DNA from: an uncultured Alphaproteobacteria bacterium
GTDB taxonomy: Bacteria; Pseudomonadota; Alphaproteobacteria; Rhodobacterales; Rhodobacteraceae
Assembly: GCA_902573735.1 (NCBI GenBank)
Contig: CACGLH010000001.1
Span: 1-64,000 of the forward strand
Direction: 5' to 3'
Length of the DNA stretch: 64,000 bases
In this document: positions 47,002 through 56,301 of the stretch, piece by piece
Layout: each line of letters begins with the position of its first letter
How positions within the stretch are numbered: position 1 is the stretch's first letter
The notes under the pieces: model-generated
Databases searched by the model: none
What the model was told of the DNA's origin: nothing
The model's input: only the letters and a program-made list of their open reading frames with translations
Made by a program: the position numbers and the translations under genes

Positions 47002-48660
47002 TTGAAACTTAGATCTCAAAATAGGACTGGTGCACAAATATTAGTTGGGAGCCTTTTAAAACATTCAGTAGACAAGGTTTTTTGTGTGCCTGGGGAGAGC
47101 TATTTGGCTGTATTAGATGCACTTTATGACCATAGCCATGAAATAAGCTTAATTAATGCAAATCATGAAACAGGAGCTTCGAATATGGCTGAAGCTTACG
47201 GAAAATTAACTGGAAAGCCTGGTATAGCATTTGTTACAAGAGGTCCTGGCGCCTGCCATGCATCTATTGGGGTTCATATATCAAAACAAGACAGCACACC
47301 TATGATATTATTTATAGGACAGGTTGAAAGTTCATCATATGGGAATGAATCTTTTCAAGAAATCGATTATGTCAGTATGTTTTCTAAAGTTGCTAAATGG
47401 AGTCATCAAATTTCAAATGCAGATGAAATAGAGGAAATTGTTCATAAAGCTTTTGAAGTTTCTAATACTGGTAGAAAAGGTCCTGTGGTTATTTCTTTAC
47501 CAGAAGACATGTTATCAAAAAAAACTTCTCCAAAAAATTTGAAGGTTTATAAAATAAAAAAACCAAAGTTAATAAAAAATAAAATAGCAGAACTAAAGTC
47601 ATTACTTGATCGATCAATAAAACCAATCATGATTTTGGGAGGTGGAAATTGGACAATAGATTCAAGATTAGGTATTGAAAAATTTTCTTTAAAAAATCAT
47701 TTGCCAGTTGTTACGAGTTTTCGACGTCAAGATTTAATAGACAATAGGTGTGAAAATTATATTGGTACTTTGGGTACTTCTGTTTCTCCAAAATTGTTAG
47801 AATCATTTAGAGAAGCTGATGTTATTTTAGCTGTTGGGTCTAGATTGAGTGACATGACAACTAATGGTTATAATCTTTTTGATTCATCCTCAAACAAAGT
47901 TAAATTAATCCATGTTTATCCAGATGAAAAAGAAATCAACAGAGTTTTTCCTTCTGAGTTAGCAATCCTATCAGATATAAATGAATTTGTAGGACAGATT
48001 TCAAATTGTTCTTGGTTTAAAATTGAAAAATGGGATAAATGGCTTAGTAAACTTAGGAATGAATATAAACAAGATTTAGCTATTTCCAATAATACCCTAA
48101 ATTCAGATTTCACAGCTATTTGTCATAACTTGAGTGAAAATTATTTTGGTAGTGGAGAATATATTATCACATTAGATGCTGGAAATCATACAGGATGGCC
48201 ACAAAGATTTATCAAGTATCATCAAAATTGTCTACAGATTGGATCTACTTGTGGATCAATGGGTTACTCTATCCCTGCTTCTATAAGTTCTGCATTAGTT
48301 TATCCTCAAAAAAAAATTATTTCTTTTGTTGGTGATGGTGGGTTTCTTATGTCGGGTCTAGAAATATCTACCGCAGTAAATAATAATCTTAATATAATGA
48401 TTATTTTAATAAACAACTCTTCTTACGGAACGATAAGAATGCACCAAGAAAAGCAATATCCCAAAAGAGTAATAGGAACTGATATTAAAAATCCTGATTT
48501 TGTTTCACTTACAAAGTCAATGGGATCTGAAGCAGTAAAAGTAAAAAATAAAAAAGAATTTTTAATAGCTTTCAATAAATTTATTAAGTTAAAAGGTGTC
48601 TATTTGATAGAACTTGTTACAGATCCCAAAGACCTTTCAACCAGACTAAAATTAGAGTAG
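47002..48660 (+). CDS. ThDP-dependent enzyme, acetolactate-synthase-like
   Basis: The 552-residue protein has the three domains of the acetolactate synthase and decarboxylase group. Catalytic E56 is in NANHETGASNMAEAYGKL, then FVTRGPGACHASIGVHI. The central domain contains PIMILGGGNW. The C-terminal ThDP site GDGGFLMSGLEISTAVNNN leads to ILINNSSYGTIRMHQEKQYP. Genes of this subgroup are annotated as ThDP-binding proteins with unknown substrate. It has no small subunit next to it, so it is probably not the biosynthetic IlvB. The TTG start at 47002 is about ten bases downstream of a CGGAGA. The 218 bases upstream are very AT-rich with no clear promoter. Confidence 0.85.
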   Translation: MKLRSQNRTGAQILVGSLLKHSVDKVFCVPGESYLAVLDALYDHSHEISLINANHETGASNMAEAYGKLTGKPGIAFVTRGPGACHASIGVHISKQDSTPMILFIGQVESSSYGNESFQEIDYVSMFSKVAKWSHQISNADEIEEIVHKAFEVSNTGRKGPVVISLPEDMLSKKTSPKNLKVYKIKKPKLIKNKIAELKSLLDRSIKPIMILGGGNWTIDSRLGIEKFSLKNHLPVVTSFRRQDLIDNRCENYIGTLGTSVSPKLLESFREADVILAVGSRLSDMTTNGYNLFDSSSNKVKLIHVYPDEKEINRVFPSELAILSDINEFVGQISNCSWFKIEKWDKWLSKLRNEYKQDLAISNNTLNSDFTAICHNLSENYFGSGEYIITLDAGNHTGWPQRFIKYHQNCLQIGSTCGSMGYSIPASISSALVYPQKKIISFVGDGGFLMSGLEISTAVNNNLNIMIILINNSSYGTIRMHQEKQYPKRVIGTDIKNPDFVSLTKSMGSEAVKVKNKKEFLIAFNKFIKLKGVYLIELVTDPKDLSTRLKLE

Positions 48661-48710
48661 TTACTTAAGCGTTAATTAGTTTGAACACTATATCTTGAAA
48701 TCACTTAAGA

Positions 48711-49568
48711 TTATAGACCCATTTGGTATATAAGAGCCGAGGTAAGAGGACTATTTAAGTTTCGTAATTCTCCAACTACATTAACGTGGTCATGATTCTC
48801 TACTTCTAGATAGCTAATGTCAAAACCATGTTCACGGCATTTATCAGTATAAATTCTTGATTGTCTTCTAAATTCATCAGTTTCACCTCCACCTACAGCT
48901 ACCACTGTTGGTGGCATAAATTTTGGTAAGTTATGCACAGGACTAACATCGACACATTCTTCTTTAGTCATATTAAGATCAGCATTTAAATAAGAAATTC
49001 TTAGAGGTTCAAGGTCAAATAATCCGCTGATTGGTACCGTACCATTTATAACGTCAAAAGGAAGATCGTATTGTTTCCAGTTTGTTGCCATTAACATTGC
49101 AGTTAGATGTCCTCCTGCAGAATGTCCAGTAACATGTATCCTACCAGGATCTCCCCCTATTTTTTTTGCATTCTGGTATATCCATTTCAATGCGGATCTA
49201 TTTTGAGAAATAATCTCCCTCATAGTAACAGTTGGACAAAGATCATAGTTGTTTAAAACTACACATGCACCCTTTTCCACAAATCTTTCTGCTATAAATT
49301 GAAACATTTTTTTGTCAAAAGCTTTCCAATAACCACCATGAATAAATAAGAGGATTGGTGACCCACCTTTTCCCTTCCATATGTCAAGTTTTTGTAAATC
49401 AGTATTTCCAAACTCTACATCTAGCATGCATTCGTAATTATTTCTCATTCTCAGATTAAGAGGTTCTAAACTTTCAAAGGTTTCAGCAAAATGTGGGCAC
49501 CTTCTTCTCATATCGTATTCAAGATCAAGCTCTTCTTGTGAATAGTTTGAATATACTACTTTTGTCAT
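48711..49568 (-). CDS. Alpha/beta hydrolase, arylformamidase-like
   Basis: The 285-residue protein (start at ATG 49568, MTKVVYSNYS) is an alpha/beta hydrolase. Seen: LDIWKGKGGSPILLFIHGGYWKAFD-type oxyanion motif HGGYW, nucleophile S150 in VTGHSAGGHL, the acid region VAVGGGETDEF and base H in VENHDHVNVV. The HGGYW...GHSAGGHL pair is characteristic of kynurenine formamidase and related carboxylesterases. An extended frame reaches 49739, but its added 57 residues do not fit the family and overlap the divergent promoter and ABM gene. It is divergent from the six-gene operon that follows, with 100 bases between starts. Confidence 0.86.
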   Translation of the reverse strand: MTKVVYSNYSQEELDLEYDMRRRCPHFAETFESLEPLNLRMRNNYECMLDVEFGNTDLQKLDIWKGKGGSPILLFIHGGYWKAFDKKMFQFIAERFVEKGACVVLNNYDLCPTVTMREIISQNRSALKWIYQNAKKIGGDPGRIHVTGHSAGGHLTAMLMATNWKQYDLPFDVINGTVPISGLFDLEPLRISYLNADLNMTKEECVDVSPVHNLPKFMPPTVVAVGGGETDEFRRQSRIYTDKCREHGFDISYLEVENHDHVNVVGELRNLNSPLTSALIYQMGL

Positions 49569-49617
49569 TTTTAAAATATCATCCTTTTTTTGAAATTCTA
49601 TATGTGATAAAGCAATC

Positions 49618-49645
49618 TTGCAAGCAAATATATTTATGATATATT
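49618..49645 (+). promoter_or_regulatory. Predicted promoter of the hydantoinase operon
   Basis: TTGCAA at 49618-49623, a 16-base spacer, and TATATT at 49640-49645; each box matches five of six consensus bases. The first gene starts 24 bases later with a strong AAGGAG Shine-Dalgarno. It lies between the divergent hydrolase and the operon, where the GntR regulator encoded at the operon's end might bind. Confidence 0.5.
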
Positions 49646-49668
49646 TCAATATAACATAAGGAGAAATT

Positions 49669-49968
49669 ATGTTTGTAAGAATGTCACATTGGAAATGTAG
49701 AAAAGAATTTTGGACAGAAGACTTTAAACTTTTTAACAAGGGTGCTATTCCGATTATGAAAAATCATAGTGGTTTTATAAAGGCAATGTTATTAGGAGGT
49801 AGGAATACTTCAGAAAGAATAGCTTTTACAATGTGGGAAAATGAAGAAGCATATAGTAACTTTTCAAGGCATAAAGATTTAGAAAAAATTATAAAAATGT
49901 TTGAGCATATGTATGAAAAAAACGGAAGTCCAAAACCATTTGAGTATGAAGTGAGGGCTGAGAGTTGA
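49669..49968 (+). CDS. ABM/dimeric alpha-beta barrel family protein
   Basis: The 99-residue protein looks like a ferredoxin-fold dimeric alpha/beta barrel of the antibiotic-biosynthesis-monooxygenase type. It has an N-terminal strand MFVRMSHWKC, helix KLFNKGAIPIMKNHSGFIKAMLL, RIAFTMWENEEAYSNFSRH and a final strand FEYEVRAES. ABM members are small monooxygenases, isomerases or regulatory partners; the catalytic group cannot be identified. A near-ideal AAGGAG lies 6 bases before the ATG. It is the first gene of the operon ending with the GntR regulator. Confidence 0.72.
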   Translation: MFVRMSHWKCRKEFWTEDFKLFNKGAIPIMKNHSGFIKAMLLGGRNTSERIAFTMWENEEAYSNFSRHKDLEKIIKMFEHMYEKNGSPKPFEYEVRAES

Positions 49969-49987
49969 ATTTATCAGGAGAATTAAT

Positions 49988-50512
49988 ATGTCGAGTTTGA
50001 TGGATGTCAAAACTGCTGCTCAATATAATAAGTGGGCGAATAATCGAATTTATAACTGTTTAAAACAACTTAGTGATGACGAAAGAAAAAAAGACAGAAA
50101 AGCTTTTTTTAAGTCCATCCACAATACATTAAATCACATTTTATTAGCAGATTTGTTATATAGGCAGAGAATAGAAAAAAAACCAATTACTTTTACAGCA
50201 TTAGATGAAATAATACATACTGAGTTTATAGAATTGGAAAATCACCATAGAGCAAATGATGAATGGTATGAAAGTTATTGTGCAAAATTAACTTTTAGTA
50301 ATTTACAAGAGGAATTTCCATTTGAAGCTGTTGGGTTGAATAAAAGAGAATTTTTTTCATTATCATTAGGAATTTGTTTAACTAATTTATTTCAACATCA
50401 AATCCATCATCGGGGACAAATCCATCATATGATTAGTCATGCAGGTAAAGAACCTCCTCCAGTCGATGTTGTAAAATTTGCAAGGGGTGATAAGGATAAA
50501 TGGACAATTTAA
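49988..50512 (+). CDS. DinB/YfiT-like four-helix metal-binding protein
   Basis: The 174-residue protein is a DinB-family four-helix bundle. Seen: MDVKTAAQYNKWANNRIYNC (about 5-24), SIHNTLNHILLADLLYRQR with a candidate metal His, and a C-terminal FQHQIHHRGQIHHMI that supplies two more His in the usual HQxHHRGQ pattern. This triad normally binds Ni, Zn or Mn. Family members act as thiol-dependent transferases or metal-dependent hydrolases; the substrate is unknown. AGGAG precedes the ATG. It lies 19 bases after the ABM gene and 15 before the flavin monooxygenase, clearly the same transcript. Confidence 0.85.
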   Translation: MSSLMDVKTAAQYNKWANNRIYNCLKQLSDDERKKDRKAFFKSIHNTLNHILLADLLYRQRIEKKPITFTALDEIIHTEFIELENHHRANDEWYESYCAKLTFSNLQEEFPFEAVGLNKREFFSLSLGICLTNLFQHQIHHRGQIHHMISHAGKEPPPVDVVKFARGDKDKWTI

Positions 50513-50527
50513 AATATTTTCTCAAAT

Positions 50528-51781
50528 ATGGAAAAATCTAAAAAAGTAATAATTATAGGTGCTGGTCAAGCGGGTTTAAGCGTCAGTTATTACTTAACAC
50601 AATTTAAAATACCTCACTTGATTCTAGAAAAAGGTAGCATCGGAAACTCTTGGAAAAATGGAAGATGGGATTCTTTTTGTTTAGTAACCCCAAATTGGAC
50701 TATAAATTTGCCTGGGAAACCCTATGCGGGTGAAGATAAATTTGGATTTATGAAACGGGATGATTTTGTAAAATATCTAAAAGATTGGGCTGAAAGTTTT
50801 TGTGCACCAATAAAAGAAAATGTTGAAGTTAAAAATATTTCTGGGAAACCGGGATTATTTAAAATTACTACAAATGTTGGAACTTACATAAGTGAAAATG
50901 TAGTGATTGCTACAGCTACTTATCAAAAACCTAGGATGCCTTACTTTATAAATAATTTGCCTAAAAATATAAATTTTTTTCATGCCGAAACTTACAAGAA
51001 TCCTCAACAGATAAAATCTAAATCTGTTCTTGTTATAGGCTCAGGTCAAACGGGTTGTCAAATAGTAGACGATCTATTGAGAGCAAATTTGAATATCTAT
51101 TTCTCAGTATCTTCCAATGGTAGATTACCTAGAACTTACAGAGGGAAAGACTGTATAGAATGGCAGAACGAAATGTTAATGCTTGATAGAACCCCTGATA
51201 TGCTAGAGAAATCTTCTGATCGTTTTAAAGGTGATCCTCACTTGAGTGGCAGGGATGGGGGAAAAACTTTAAGTTTACATGACTTTAGAAGAAAAGGAGT
51301 TAAACTTATTGGAAAAGTTTTGGGAATAAATGGTTTTGTGCTTAAAATTGGCAGAAATGTTGAGAGTAGTATTAAATTCTCAGACTCTTTTGCTTTAGAT
51401 TTCTATAAGAAAATTGATGATCACATTGATAAAAAAAATATCAATGCTCCTTTACCATCAGAACAGGATTATTTTGGCTTTAAAGATGAGGGAGATGATC
51501 CAATTATTGAAATTGACAAACTTGACCTTCAAAAGAAAAATATTTCGACAATAATTTTAGCAACTGGTTTTTCATTTGATTTTAATTGGGTTAATTTTCC
51601 AATTTTAGATGATTTTGGGTATCCAATTACCAAAAATGGGGAAACTGAAATTAAGGGTATTTATTTTTGTGGGTTAAACTGGATGAATAAAAGAAAATCT
51701 GGAATTATTTGGGGTGTAGGAGAGGATGCTAAAATAGTTTCTAATTCATTATATAAAAACTTACAAAAAATGTATGCTTAA
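50528..51781 (+). CDS. Flavin-containing monooxygenase-like oxidoreductase
   Basis: The 417-residue protein has two dinucleotide folds. The FAD site is IIGAGQAGLSVSYYL (about 9-23) with E in ILEKGSIGNSWKNGRWDSF, and the NADPH site is VLVIGSGQTGCQIVDDLL (about 170-187). The closing IILATGF near 340 is the ATG motif. The layout fits bacterial FMO-like proteins, which hydroxylate N or S or perform Baeyer-Villiger reactions. It resembles the MSMEG_0569-type flavin oxidoreductases in which WKNGRWDSFxLVTPNW is conserved. The substrate is unknown. It is in the same operon as HyuA and HyuB. Confidence 0.85.
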   Translation: MEKSKKVIIIGAGQAGLSVSYYLTQFKIPHLILEKGSIGNSWKNGRWDSFCLVTPNWTINLPGKPYAGEDKFGFMKRDDFVKYLKDWAESFCAPIKENVEVKNISGKPGLFKITTNVGTYISENVVIATATYQKPRMPYFINNLPKNINFFHAETYKNPQQIKSKSVLVIGSGQTGCQIVDDLLRANLNIYFSVSSNGRLPRTYRGKDCIEWQNEMLMLDRTPDMLEKSSDRFKGDPHLSGRDGGKTLSLHDFRRKGVKLIGKVLGINGFVLKIGRNVESSIKFSDSFALDFYKKIDDHIDKKNINAPLPSEQDYFGFKDEGDDPIIEIDKLDLQKKNISTIILATGFSFDFNWVNFPILDDFGYPITKNGETEIKGIYFCGLNWMNKRKSGIIWGVGEDAKIVSNSLYKNLQKMYA

Positions 51782-51804
51782 TAGATTAGAGAACAGGATT
51801 TAAA

Positions 51805-53844
51805 ATGTATGTTGGTGTAGACGTAGGAGGTACCTTTACGGATATTGCAATTAATTTTGGAGATGGAGAGAATGTAAAATTTTATAAATTACCATCATCA
51901 CCAAAATCACCTGAAAATGCAATTGTTTTAGGTTTAACGGAAATTTTTAAATCTTATAACATTTTACCTGAAAAAATAGTTAGGATGTCTCATGGAACTA
52001 CAGTTGGTACAAATGCACTTATAGAAAAAAAATCAGGTAAAGTAGCTTTAGTAACTACGAAAGGTTTTAGAGATTTGTTAGAACTTGGTCGTCAAACAAG
52101 ACCAACTGTATACGATATGCATAAAGATCATCCAACCCCTATAGTCGACAGAGCTTTAAGATTTGAAATAAATCAAAGAACACTTTCAGATGGAAAAACT
52201 AAATCAAAACTTAAAGAAGAGGAAATAAAAAAATTAGCAAAAAAAATTAAAAAACTTCCAATTGATTGTGTTGTAATATGCTATTTACATTCTTATGCAT
52301 TTCCAAGTGATGAAGAAAAAACAGCCAAAATATTAAAAACACTACTTCCAGAGAAAGTAAAAGTCCTTACATCATCTTCTGTCTATCCTGAATTTAGAGA
52401 ATATGAAAGATTTTCAACTGCTGTCTTAAATGGTGCATTAATAACTATTCTATCATCCTATCTAGATAGATTATCAAGTAAGGTTTCAGAAATGGGAATT
52501 TTTTCGGATGTAAAAATATGCCAAAGTTCTGGTGGATTAATGTCATCATCGATGGCAAAAAAATTTCCTGTTCGCGCTAGTCTCTCAGGTCCAGCTGCAG
52601 GAGTCCAAGGTGCAATAAATAGATCTGTAACAGCAGGTTTTAATAACATAATTACTTTAGATGTAGGAGGAACTAGTGCCGATGTAGCTCTTATCTTGGA
52701 TGGTAAACCTATGGAAGTAAATGAGCGGTTGTTGGCAGGGTATCCAATTAGAATACCTGCTCTTGATGTAAATGCTGTTGGTGCAGGAGGTGGATCGATA
52801 GCTTGGGTTGATAAAGACGGACTTTTAAAAGTTGGACCTCAATCTGCAGGAGCTGAGCCTGGACCAGCATGCTATGGGAAAGGTGGAAAGTCTGCAACTG
52901 TTACAGATGCTAATGTTTTCTTAGGTCGATTGAACAATAGGGCTCTTTTAGAAGGAAGAATGCCGATTAAAGAATCTTTGGCAAGGCAGGCTATAGGTTC
53001 GCTAGCTAAACAAATAAATTTATCTAAAGAAGAAACGGCAATTGGTATAATAAAAGTTGCCTGCTCTACAATGGTAAAAGCTATTAGGTCAATTTCTGTT
53101 GAAAGAGGATATGATCCTAGAGAATTTGTTTTGTTTGTATATGGTGGTGCTGGGGCTCTACATGCAATTGAAGTTGCAAAAGAATTGGGTATAAAACAAA
53201 TTGTGATCCCCCCTTCTCCTGGTATTCTTTGCGCGGAAGGTGCAATGAATTCGTTTCTTACTAATGAGTTTGTTCAAACTGTTTTTACTAAACTAGATGA
53301 GGAAGGTATTTCTAAAATTCGTTCATTTAGAGAAATCCTAAAACTAAAAATTCAAAAATGGTTTAGTGAAGAGGAGATTCGAAAAAAATCCCAAGAAGAA
53401 AACTGGTTTATTGGGGCAAGATATTTTGGCCAGAATTATGAGTTGAATTTACCAATAAATTTTCGGCAAAATGATAAAGAATTAATAATAAAATTAAAGA
53501 GTGAATTTCAAAAAGCTCATGAATCTAATTATGGTTTTGCTTCAGATTCTGAACCAATACAGATTGTAAATATTTTAGTAAAGGGAATCGGAAAATTAGA
53601 TCGCCCAAAATTACCTTTAGAAAAAAATGGAAAAAAAAATAAACCGGAAAATCACAGAATAACTTTCTTTGAAAAAGATAAGAGTTTTAAAACACCAGTT
53701 TACAAAAGAAATCAATTAGTACGAGGGCAAACAATAAGAGGACCAGCAATAATTGAACAAATGGATTCTACAGCAATAATTTTTTCTAAAGATATTGGTA
53801 AGATTGATAATTGGGGAAACCTAATTATTTCAACCAAAGGATAA
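51805..53844 (+). CDS. hyuA: Hydantoinase/oxoprolinase family protein, HyuA (ATPase) subunit
   Basis: This ATP-using subunit of N-methylhydantoinase, oxoprolinase or acetophenone-carboxylase-type enzymes activates the cyclic amide. Seen: the N-terminal ASKHA phosphate loop GVDVGGTFTDIAINF (3-17), MSHGTTVGTNALIEKK, the second loop LDVGGTSADVALI, NAVGAGGGSIAWVD, and GPQSAGAEPGPACYG, all diagnostic. It is 679 residues long, normal. It is followed by HyuB after 6 bases, so the subunits are stoichiometrically coupled. In creatinine and hydantoin catabolism this complex opens N-methylhydantoin to N-carbamoylsarcosine. The sequence cannot distinguish that from 5-oxoproline or other cyclic amides. 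Confidence 0.93.
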   Translation: MYVGVDVGGTFTDIAINFGDGENVKFYKLPSSPKSPENAIVLGLTEIFKSYNILPEKIVRMSHGTTVGTNALIEKKSGKVALVTTKGFRDLLELGRQTRPTVYDMHKDHPTPIVDRALRFEINQRTLSDGKTKSKLKEEEIKKLAKKIKKLPIDCVVICYLHSYAFPSDEEKTAKILKTLLPEKVKVLTSSSVYPEFREYERFSTAVLNGALITILSSYLDRLSSKVSEMGIFSDVKICQSSGGLMSSSMAKKFPVRASLSGPAAGVQGAINRSVTAGFNNIITLDVGGTSADVALILDGKPMEVNERLLAGYPIRIPALDVNAVGAGGGSIAWVDKDGLLKVGPQSAGAEPGPACYGKGGKSATVTDANVFLGRLNNRALLEGRMPIKESLARQAIGSLAKQINLSKEETAIGIIKVACSTMVKAIRSISVERGYDPREFVLFVYGGAGALHAIEVAKELGIKQIVIPPSPGILCAEGAMNSFLTNEFVQTVFTKLDEEGISKIRSFREILKLKIQKWFSEEEIRKKSQEENWFIGARYFGQNYELNLPINFRQNDKELIIKLKSEFQKAHESNYGFASDSEPIQIVNILVKGIGKLDRPKLPLEKNGKKNKPENHRITFFEKDKSFKTPVYKRNQLVRGQTIRGPAIIEQMDSTAIIFSKDIGKIDNWGNLIISTKG

Positions 53845-53850
53845 AAGACA

Positions 53851-55539
53851 ATGACAATTTCTCCTATTGATGCAGAACTGCTTAGAAATGCAATGTCTAG
53901 TATTGTTGATGAAATGTTTATTTCTTTAATGAAAAGTTCTTACTCAACTAATATTAAGGAAAGAAAAGATCATTCAACAGCTTTATTTGATAGAAACGGT
54001 CGAGTAGTAGTCCAAGGAGAAAGTATGCCATTACACTTAGCATCGATGCTTGGTCTTGTTGAAATAGTTTTAGAAAAATATGGTGAAAAAAACATTAATC
54101 CTGGAGATGTTTTCTTATCTAATGATCCATATGTTGGAAAAGGATCCCATCTTCCAGATGTAGCAATGGCAGCTCCAATTTTTTTTGATAATCAACTATT
54201 GTTATTTGTGTGTAATATTGCACATCATGCTGATATAGGAGGTATGTCACCTGGCTCAATGGCAGGTGGTATGACAGAAATATATCAGGAGGGTCTTAGG
54301 ATCCCTCCAATTCGACTTTTTAAAAGTGGAAAATTAATGGAAGACGTTATGGATATGATATTACTTAACGTAAGAGTGCCTGAAGAAAGAAGAGGAGATT
54401 ACAATGCCCAAATTGCTTCTAACAAACTAGGTATAAAAAGGTGTTTGGATTTAATAGAAAAGTGGGGTCCTAAAAATATTGATGAAGGTTGCGATGTAAT
54501 TATAAAATCTGTTGCTAAACGAACTAGAAAATCAGTATCAAATTTGCCTGATGGTACTTATACTTTTGAAGACATAGTAGATGATGACGGGCTATCAAGA
54601 AAAAATATAGTTTTAAATGTATCTATTACTGTAAAAAAAGATCAAATAAAATTTGATTTTTCTGGTACTGATCCTCAAGTAGAGGGTAACAACAATGTGA
54701 CTATGGCGGGGCTTCAGGCCTGTTGTCTTTACTGTATTAAGGTTCTACTTGACCCTGATTGTCCACAAAATCATGGAATGCTTGATCCAATTTCAATAAT
54801 TGCCCCTGAAGGTACTATTGTTAACGCAGCATTTCCTTCGGCTTCGGCAGCAAGAGCCCAAACAGGGCAAAGGATCGTAGACGTTATATTTGGAGCCTTG
54901 GCATCAGCTTGTCCAGAAAATATAATAGCAGCAGGTAACGGAGCCAACACATCTGCTGCTTTCTTTGGTAAAAGCAAACAAGGGAAGTACTATGTATATC
55001 TTGAAACGCTAGGAGGGGGTGCTGGTGGGAGATCTTACAAGGATGGAAGTGATGGAATTCAAATTCATATGACAAATACATCCAATTTACCAATTGAAGC
55101 TCTTGAGAGTGAATATCCGCTTATGATTGAAAGATACGAATTTGTAAAAGATTCTGGTGGTGCTGGAAAATATAGAGGTGGTCTGGGAATTAGAAGAGAT
55201 TATAGACCTATCAAGCATGACACTACATTTTCTGGTCAGGGTGAGAGGTTTGTCAATAAACCTTGGGGTATTTTTGGAGGAAATTATGGCGGGACAGGAA
55301 ATTTTTCAATAATACAAAAAAATGGAAAAAAAGTAAGGATATCTAATAAACCTTCTGCACTAAAAATAGGACCTAATTCTGTAATAAGTGTTGTCACAGC
55401 AGGTGCTGGTGGATATGGCAATCCAAAAAATAGAACAAAAAAACAAATTAAAGATGATTTTAGAAGTGAAAAATTTTCTAAAGCTTTTCTTTTAAAAAAC
55501 TATCCTCAGTCAAAAAAAATTAAGTTAGAGGAAAATTAA
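53851..55539 (+). CDS. hyuB: Hydantoinase/oxoprolinase family protein, HyuB subunit
   Basis: HyuB is the partner subunit of HyuA. The 562-residue protein opens with the family segment DAELLRNAMSSIVDEMFISL, SYSTNIKERKDHSTALFD, then DVFLSNDPYVGKGSHLPDVA, FVCNIAHHADIGGMSPGSMA and QEGLRIPPIRLF. Near the C-terminus is GAGKYRGGLGIRRDY and TAGAGGYGNPKNR. The HHADIGG and NDPY blocks provide metal- and substrate-site residues. Length and blocks are normal. The stop is immediately followed by the GntR ATG (TAAATG). Confidence 0.94.
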   Translation: MTISPIDAELLRNAMSSIVDEMFISLMKSSYSTNIKERKDHSTALFDRNGRVVVQGESMPLHLASMLGLVEIVLEKYGEKNINPGDVFLSNDPYVGKGSHLPDVAMAAPIFFDNQLLLFVCNIAHHADIGGMSPGSMAGGMTEIYQEGLRIPPIRLFKSGKLMEDVMDMILLNVRVPEERRGDYNAQIASNKLGIKRCLDLIEKWGPKNIDEGCDVIIKSVAKRTRKSVSNLPDGTYTFEDIVDDDGLSRKNIVLNVSITVKKDQIKFDFSGTDPQVEGNNNVTMAGLQACCLYCIKVLLDPDCPQNHGMLDPISIIAPEGTIVNAAFPSASAARAQTGQRIVDVIFGALASACPENIIAAGNGANTSAAFFGKSKQGKYYVYLETLGGGAGGRSYKDGSDGIQIHMTNTSNLPIEALESEYPLMIERYEFVKDSGGAGKYRGGLGIRRDYRPIKHDTTFSGQGERFVNKPWGIFGGNYGGTGNFSIIQKNGKKVRISNKPSALKIGPNSVISVVTAGAGGYGNPKNRTKKQIKDDFRSEKFSKAFLLKNYPQSKKIKLEEN

Positions 55540-56301
55540 ATGGAAGAAAAAAGTAAAATAATAAATATTGAGAAAAAAATCTCTGATCACAAAATCTATC
55601 AGGGTTTGTCACTTACTAAACAAGCAACATCAGATTTAAGAAATAGAATTCTTGATCTTTCATTATCCCCAGGTGAGCATTTAGATGAAAAAATGCTTTT
55701 AAAAAAATTCCCATTTGGTCGTACACCTATTCGCGAAGCTTTAAATAGGCTAATTGCTGAAGGATTAGTTAAAACTAAAAATACAAGAGGTACTTATGTT
55801 GCCTCAATGAACATAAGTGATACTCTTCAGTTATTAGATGCATACGTAATTTCAGAAAAAGTTATATCAACTTTTGCTGATTTATCGCAAGAAAGTTTAT
55901 TAAATGATTTAAAAATATTTCAAAATGAGTATGAAAAAGTTTGTTTGAAACCTGATTTATTATTGATAACTGAAATCAATAGTAAATTTCATAATAGGAT
56001 AGCAAAATCTACTAATAATCAATTTTTAATATCACATTCAGCTCACTTACATAATCTTTCTAGAAGATTATCCTATTTTGTTTATAAGTTTGAAAGCCAA
56101 TCACAAACAAAGCTTTTAAAACATTTGAAAAAAATAAACAAAGATCATCAAGAAATTATAAAAATGGTAGAATTTAGAAATCAAAATAAATTAGTCAAAT
56201 TATGTACAGAACATGCAGAAATGTTTAGAAAAAGGTTGCAAAAGGTTATTAATAGAAAGGGTATTAAAAAATTAGATCTATCGGAAATAAAATTAAAATA
56301 A
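55540..56301 (+). CDS. GntR-family transcriptional regulator (FCD type)
   Basis: The 253-residue protein has an N-terminal winged helix: ATSDLRNRILDLSLSPGEHL, then KFPFGRTPIREALNRLIAEG (about 54-73), the recognition helix, and KTKNTRGTYVASM. The C-terminal half is helical, of FCD type (LNDLKIFQNEYEKV, EINSKFHNRIAKST, HLKKINKDHQEII), with His residues suited to metal and carboxylate ligand binding. It is the last gene of the hydantoinase operon, with zero bases between the HyuB stop and its start, so it very probably regulates this operon and perhaps the importer that follows. The ligand is unknown. Its end abuts the convergent cysteine hydrolase. Confidence 0.92.
   Translation: MEEKSKIINIEKKISDHKIYQGLSLTKQATSDLRNRILDLSLSPGEHLDEKMLLKKFPFGRTPIREALNRLIAEGLVKTKNTRGTYVASMNISDTLQLLDAYVISEKVISTFADLSQESLLNDLKIFQNEYEKVCLKPDLLLITEINSKFHNRIAKSTNNQFLISHSAHLHNLSRRLSYFVYKFESQSQTKLLKHLKKINKDHQEIIKMVEFRNQNKLVKLCTEHAEMFRKRLQKVINRKGIKKLDLSEIKLK

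Noticed and set aside
49569-49739. N-terminal extension of the alpha/beta hydrolase to 49739
   Set aside because: The extension overlaps the divergent promoter and the ABM gene, and does not resemble the family; ATG 49568 fits better.
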